Part shown: positions 60,554 to 64,000 of the stretch, piece by piece
How positions within the stretch are numbered: the first letter of the stretch is position 1
Layout of the letters: each line of letters starts with the position of its first letter
Assembly: GCA_047501485.1 (NCBI GenBank)
Contig: JAZDRN010000001.1
Coordinates: forward strand, 496,001 to 560,000
Direction: 5' to 3'
DNA: 64,000 nt
DNA from: Ancrocorticia sp047501485
GTDB taxonomy: Bacteria; Actinomycetota; Actinomycetes; Actinomycetales; Actinomycetaceae
Notes under the pieces: model-generated
What the model was told of the DNA's origin: nothing
The model's input: only the letters and a program-made list of their open reading frames with translations
Database searches by the model: none
Translations under genes and position numbers: made by a program

Positions 60554-61042
60554 ATGTACCGTCGTGTGGAGGCTTGGCTCGCGCTTGCCTTAATAGCTAT
60601 CGTTTTGTCGGCCTGTTCAGTGGGTGCTAGCGCTCCCAACATCTCTATGGGGTCCACAAATGTGGCTGATGCAAAGGGCTCTGCAGACGAGAGTGCCAAT
60701 GGGAATAATCTCTTCGACCAGTCAGTCCAGGAAGCCTGCGCGATCATGTCGGTACGCCTTTCGGAAGCAACTGAGGATTCCTTTGATATCGATTGGGAAG
60801 ATCCGCAGGCAGAGGTCGATGCCTGGAGGAGGGTAGTCGATGCTTATGGGTCCTTGGAAAAGACGATCTCGAATCCCGAAGTCAGCGCTGCTGTAGCGGC
60901 TCATCATGAGAACATGACAGCGTGGGTCGAGTTAATGCAGAAATTCCGTGTTGACGAAGATCTGAATGTCATGGATGAGCTTCAGACGGCGGTGACAGCC
61001 AGTGAAGAGTCGGAGAAGGCTCTGTATGAGATCTGTAGCTAA
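60554..61042 (+). CDS. Lipoprotein of unknown function next to the Xre regulator
   Basis: 162 residues; signal MYRRVEAWLALALIAIVLSAC gives a lipobox LSAC. The mature part is acidic and helical (DWEDPQAEVDAWRRVVDAYG, EEKALYEICS-like end) with two cysteines (EACAIM and final EICS). AGAGGAAAC precedes ATG at 60554. Lower G+C than neighbours. No family recognised. Probably controlled by the divergent Xre protein (inference). Confidence 0.75.
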   Translation: MYRRVEAWLALALIAIVLSACSVGASAPNISMGSTNVADAKGSADESANGNNLFDQSVQEACAIMSVRLSEATEDSFDIDWEDPQAEVDAWRRVVDAYGSLEKTISNPEVSAAVAAHHENMTAWVELMQKFRVDEDLNVMDELQTAVTASEESEKALYEICS

Positions 61043-61086
61043 TGACTTACTTCTCGTGGTTGGTTGCTTAAGGGGGATTGCCCTCC

Positions 61087-61239
61087 ATGCTCAATGGGGT
61101 TGAGCTAGGCAAGCGGATAGCCAATGGCCTCGGTCAAGCAGACGCCGGTGACGAGGATGGGCTTGCAGCACAGGATTCCTCCACCAAGGGTCTCATTGCC
61201 TACTGCCGAGCCAACCGGAAGCAGGGTCGTTTCAGATAG
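61087..61239 (+). pseudogene. Diverged duplicate of the pgi 3' end
   Basis: 50-codon frame reading GVELGKRIANGLGQADAGDE then AAQDSSTKGLIAYCRANRK, aligning with the last ~45 residues of Pgi (GVELGKQMANGL... ending GLIAYYRANRK). The frame is intact but runs 6 codons past the normal stop, and the flank GGTGAGCTGCGGGCTTC resembles the sequence after pgi. DNA differs from pgi at roughly one base in five, so it is not a recent duplication: either an old one or the end of a foreign pgi brought by an element. Confidence 0.85.
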
Positions 61240-61544
61240 GTGAGCTGCGGGCTTCCTGGTGTGTTTCTCGAACCTAAGCTCTATCTTCCGACGTTAAGCC
61301 TTGTATCCACGACTTCGTGCGCGAATCCTTAAGTTCGTTGAACGGGGAGTCAGGGAGCTGCCCCGAGCCAAAGAGACTGCAGGGAATGGGACTGCCGGCG
61401 TTGATTCGAGAAACCGTTCAGAAGCTGTTCGGACAAATGAACATCAGATTGGGCCCTAGGGACCCTTCCTGCAAGAGCAGATAACGCTAGGCTGGAGGGC
61501 GTGGGCGAAGCAGCCCAATAGAACAACTCGAAGGAGTTCAACGC
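61240..61544. other. Upstream region of mdh
   Basis: 305 bp between the pgi fragment and mdh. It holds a near-perfect palindrome GGGCCCTAGGGACCC (61451-61465; one mismatched pair) and the mdh ribosome binding site GAAGGAG. No coding frame supported. Confidence 0.55.
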
Positions 61545-62537
61545 ATGGCTCGTACGCCTGTTACCGTCACTGTCACTGGAGCCGCTGGCAATATCGGCTA
61601 CGCGCTCCTCTTCCGCATCGCCTCGGGTGCCCTGCTGGGTCCAGACGTCCCCGTACGCCTCAACCTGCTGGAGATCCCGCAGGCCGTCAAGGCAGCGGAG
61701 GGCACCGCAATGGAGCTGAACGATTCCGCGTTCCCGCTGCTCGACTCCGTCAACGTCTATGACGATCTGGATAAGGCGTTCGCCGGTACCTCCGTTGCGC
61801 TGCTCGTCGGTGCTCGTCCGCGTACCAAGGGCATGGAGCGTGCCGATCTGCTGGAGGCCAACGGCGGTATCTTCGGTCCGCAGGGCAAGGCCATCAACGA
61901 TAATGCAGCCGACGACGTCAGGGTTCTGGTTGTGGGCAACCCCGCCAACACCAATGCCGTGATTGCGATGCAGTCCGCGCCCGATGTACCAAACTCGCGT
62001 TTCACCGCTATGATGCGTCTGGACCACAACCGCGCCATCTCGCAGCTGGCCGCAAAGACGGGTGCCGCCGTCTCGGATATCAAGAAGATGGTCGTGTGGG
62101 GCAACCATTCGGCAGATCAGTACCCCGACGTCTCCTATGCAACCGTTGGCGGCAAGCCCGCTTCCGAGCTGGTCGACGCCGAGTGGCTGGACAGCTACTT
62201 CGTTCCGACCGTTGCCAAGCGCGGCGCAGCCATCATTGAGGCGCGCGGCGCTTCCTCTGCCGCTTCTGCCGCTTCGGCTGCTATCGACCACGTGTACAAC
62301 TGGGTCAATGGCGTTGCCGAGGGCGACTGGGTGACCCCGGGTCTCTACCAGGACGGCTCGCACTACGGCATTCCCGAGGGCCTCATCTTCGGTGTTCCCG
62401 CCGTTGCGGAGAACGGTGAGTGGAAGGTCGTCGACGGACTGGAAATCTCCGACCGTACTCGTGCAGGAATCGATCACAACATCAAGGCCGCTCAGGAAGA
62501 GCTCGACGCCGTTCGCGCGCTCGGCCTCATCAAGTGA
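61545..62537 (+). CDS. mdh: Malate dehydrogenase
   Basis: NAD-dependent interconversion of malate and oxaloacetate. The 330-residue protein has the N-terminal VTVTGAAGNIGYALLFRIASG, substrate-loop arginines in VGARPRTKGMERADLL, VVGNPANTNA, RLDHNRAISQLA with catalytic Asp, and VVWGNHSADQYPD with the catalytic His. It is the cytosolic-like type of actinobacteria. ATG at 61545 with GAAGGAG upstream. Lacks the palindrome seen before sucC and icd. Confidence 0.97.
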   Translation: MARTPVTVTVTGAAGNIGYALLFRIASGALLGPDVPVRLNLLEIPQAVKAAEGTAMELNDSAFPLLDSVNVYDDLDKAFAGTSVALLVGARPRTKGMERADLLEANGGIFGPQGKAINDNAADDVRVLVVGNPANTNAVIAMQSAPDVPNSRFTAMMRLDHNRAISQLAAKTGAAVSDIKKMVVWGNHSADQYPDVSYATVGGKPASELVDAEWLDSYFVPTVAKRGAAIIEARGASSAASAASAAIDHVYNWVNGVAEGDWVTPGLYQDGSHYGIPEGLIFGVPAVAENGEWKVVDGLEISDRTRAGIDHNIKAAQEELDAVRALGLIK

Positions 62538-62608
62538 CCAATTGCGTGAGTATGGCGATCGCCGCGAGGTAATCGTCCGGATGTGAGAACTCAATCTTTG
62601 CACTGCGG

Positions 62609-62640
62609 AAGTGGGCCGGTCTTTTGACGGGCCCACTTTC
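62609..62640 (+). terminator. Terminator of mdh
   Basis: AAGTGGGCC pairs with GGCCCACTT around a 12-nt loop (GGTCTTTTGACG), followed by TCCGTAT, 72 bp after the stop codon. Confidence 0.75.
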
Positions 62641-62747
62641 CGTATCGGGAGACGACGGAGTGCGCCCGACTTAGCGGACCTATTCAGTGTGGTTGCGTGG
62701 TCCTCGATATGTGTGGGTGCCGATGCTCGTTTGGTGTGTTGCCGTGA

Positions 62748-63011
62748 GATCTTTGGCTAGGCGTTGGTGCGACGACGGCGCCCATTCCTGCATCTCTTGT
62801 TCGCCCGGGTAATCGGTGGGAGCCAGTCGAGCTGCTGAAAGCCATCGATGGCCACGAATACCAGGCATGCGAGGCACCGAACTGGAACACGTCACTTGGC
62901 CGGGAGTTCTCCGACCAGCTTCGCAGGCTGTGCATCACTGCTCTGCCGGGCTACGAGGAAGGACCGTGGACCATCGACGCAACAACCATGCCCGAGCGGT
63001 TGACGCTCTGA
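62748..63011 (+). pseudogene. Possible 3' gene relic without a start codon
   Basis: An 88-codon open frame whose composition looks protein-like, e.g. WEPVELLKAIDGHEYQACEA then LGREFSDQLRRLCITALPGY and EEGPWTIDATTMPERL before its stop. No ATG, GTG or TTG occurs in its first part and a TGA bounds it upstream, so it can only be a remnant. Family not recognised. It may instead be noncoding. Confidence 0.3.
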
Positions 63012-63076
63012 AGCAATCCCGGAAGGCCACCTCGACGGTGGCCCCCACCTGCGATACGGACCCGTAATTAGGTGAT

Positions 63077-63106
63077 AACCAAATTGTATTGTATTACAAT
63101 ATGGTT
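63077..63106. promoter_or_regulatory. A+T-rich inverted repeat and promoter-like site
   Basis: AACCAAATTGTA and TACAATATGGTT, complementary at 11 of 12 positions with a 6-bp spacer. TACAAT (63095-63100) sits 17 bp after GTGATA (63072-63077), a reasonable promoter overlapped by the repeat. It could drive the ribbon-helix-helix gene under repression. Confidence 0.5.
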
Positions 63107-63310
63107 TAGTTGTTGAATTCATCAAGAGCACCAGCAGACGCGGATTCGGACAGGCAGAGGCATTGCCAGCGATTGAAAACGCGACATATGTCAGCCAAGA
63201 CTTCGATCGGCGCGGCTCACGCGCCGACTGGGATACGTGGGCTTGGGTAGGACCTGTGACCGGTGGACCGGTCCTTGAAGTTTTCGCATTCTTGGTGCCA
63301 CCCGATGGGC

Positions 63311-63340
63311 TTGCGTGCTTCCATGCATGGAAGCACGCAA
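63311..63340. promoter_or_regulatory. Perfect 30-bp palindrome before the RHH gene
   Basis: TTGCGTGCTTCCATG followed by its exact complement, ending 29 bp before the ATG at 63370. Followed by A residues rather than T, so a poor plus-strand terminator. It fits an autoregulatory operator for a ribbon-helix-helix dimer or an RNA hairpin in the leader. Confidence 0.55.
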
Positions 63341-63369
63341 AAAACAACACAACGGTTAAGGAGCGCGCA

Positions 63370-63684
63370 ATGAGCACAATCGATAGTGAGGCCATGTCTG
63401 CCTATGTGGAATCGGACGAATTCTTTGACGAGCCGCCCGCAGGTCGCACACTCACCGGGGACGAGGCACGGGCCGCAGGACGCGAGGTCCTCGAACGCTT
63501 CGCTGGTCGCCCCAACGTGGGCCACACCCACGCCCAGGGAAAGGGCAGCTCACCGCGCAGGCAGGTGCGCCTACCCGAGGCCCTCAATAGCCAGCTCGAC
63601 ACCTACGCGGCCGAGACCGGTCAAACCGCCTCGCAAGTTATCCGTGACGCCCTGGAGAGTTTTTTTGAGGGACGCGCGGCGTAA
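63370..63684 (+). CDS. Ribbon-helix-helix protein, antitoxin-like
   Basis: 104 residues: an acidic N-terminal half (AYVESDEFFDEPPAG) and a C-terminal RHH motif (RRQVRLPEALNSQLDTYAAE, then TASQVIRDALESFF), the CopG/Arc type used by antitoxins and plasmid repressors. The order differs from classic antitoxins, where the RHH is N-terminal. AAGGAGCGCGCA precedes ATG at 63370; upstream codons in the same frame lack support. A toxin partner may lie beyond the window edge. Confidence 0.8.
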   Translation: MSTIDSEAMSAYVESDEFFDEPPAGRTLTGDEARAAGREVLERFAGRPNVGHTHAQGKGSSPRRQVRLPEALNSQLDTYAAETGQTASQVIRDALESFFEGRAA

Positions 63685-64000
63685 TATCGTGGCCCATCCG
63701 GGCCGCCCGTGGGGGTGGCGTGTGTCCAACTCCCCCGGGGGCAGTTCAATGCGCTGCCCCCGCACCCCAAGACATCAAATGATCAAGTGGTTCCGCGAGC
63801 TTGTGGCCAAGGCAGAGGCTCACATGACTGGGAAAGGTCACCCGGTTGGTTCCTCAGTCAACGCTGGAGTAAGTCAGCGTTTGGGTGCCACCCGGTGGAT
63901 TCTACTTTAATGTGTCGCCCGCAGCTCAGTAGAAGCAGTAGTGGTACAAGCACATAGTCTTTCGTGACTGGCAGAACCCGCAGACCGCCCCAGCGGGCCA
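63685..64000. other. Right-end region without a supported gene
   Basis: 316 bp. It contains GGGGGCAG/CTGCCCCC (63737-63761, 9-nt loop), a possible terminator of the RHH gene without a T-run. A 43-codon frame from ATG at 63779 (MIKWFRELVAKAEAHMTGKG) has no ribosome binding site. No tRNA is recognisable. A gene starting at the edge cannot be excluded. Confidence 0.45.

Larger units (their letters stand above)
62538..63369. other. Accessory-like region between mdh and the RHH gene
   Basis: About 830 bp containing the mdh terminator, a protein-like open frame without a start codon (62748-63011) and two palindromes upstream of the RHH gene, all listed separately. Base composition changes sharply at 63070-63110, which is very A+T-rich. 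Confidence 0.5.

Noticed and set aside
63163..63369. N-terminal extension of the RHH protein
   Set aside because: The frame is open but crosses the perfect 30-bp palindrome and lacks a ribosome binding site; AAGGAG lies directly before the ATG at 63370.
63900..63960. tRNA-like start GCCCGCAGCTCAGTAG near the right edge
   Set aside because: No matching acceptor stem, anticodon arm or GGTTCGAATCC-type T-loop follows.

Overview
The window is a stretch of high-GC actinobacterial chromosome. Gene content suggests a facultatively anaerobic, fermentative member of the Actinomycetales (Actinomycetaceae-like); genus is not resolvable by reading alone. Supporting evidence: GTG/TTG starts, the perM-purN-purH order known from mycobacteria, a single-chain PutA, actinobacterial-type malate and isocitrate dehydrogenases, a ZTP riboswitch before purH, and an anaerobic set (pta-ackA, pyruvate formate-lyase, NrfHA).

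Layout. 0-4 kb (minus strand): partial ackA, pta and an exported acetamidase/formamidase-like lipoprotein. 4-7.5 kb: RluA-type pseudouridine synthase, guaA, a small lipoprotein. 8-13.5 kb: pyruvate formate-lyase in two pieces (core plus a separate 83-residue glycyl-radical subunit), its activase, an aldehyde dehydrogenase and a molbindin. 14-21 kb: a seven-gene respiratory nitrite ammonification operon (nrfH, nrfA, a TPR protein, ccdA, resB, ccsA/resC, resA). 21-26 kb: pcrA/uvrD helicase and sucCD. 26.2-29.9 kb: an A+T-rich accessory island with a transposase relic, a truncated duplicated gene, 98-bp direct repeats and a four-gene operon of secreted and membrane proteins of unknown function. 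30-40 kb: nagA-nagB, perM-like, purN, purH, putA. 40-49 kb: a two-component system with a membrane-anchored DUF4097-like protein, tag, a lipoprotein, an FAD oxidoreductase, a small membrane protein, a CNNM/CorC protein and icd. 49.8-59.8 kb: dicarboxylate symporter, a double-length eukaryotic-type phosphofructokinase, an exported alpha/beta hydrolase, pullulanase, a leader-type small ORF and pgi. 59.8-61.3 kb: a second small accessory insert (Xre regulator, lipoprotein) closed by a diverged copy of the pgi 3' end. 61.5-64 kb: mdh, then a patch with a gene relic and a ribbon-helix-helix protein next to strong palindromes.

How it fits together. Pullulanase, Pgi and Pfk feed glycolysis. Pyruvate is split by Pfl to formate and acetyl-CoA, and Pta/AckA draw ATP from acetyl-CoA. 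Formate is a plausible electron source for NrfHA nitrite reduction (inference; no formate dehydrogenase is in view), and the system II cytochrome c genes needed to build NrfHA are in the same operon. Mdh, Icd and SucCD represent the TCA side.

Most noteworthy: (1) the split pyruvate formate-lyase; (2) the 27.8-29.8 kb operon encoding two paralogous secreted two-cysteine proteins, a third exported protein and a membrane protein, inside a recombination-scarred island, a candidate undescribed peptide toxin/bacteriocin or surface system; (3) the eukaryotic-type tandem phosphofructokinase; (4) the insertion scar at the 3' end of pgi.
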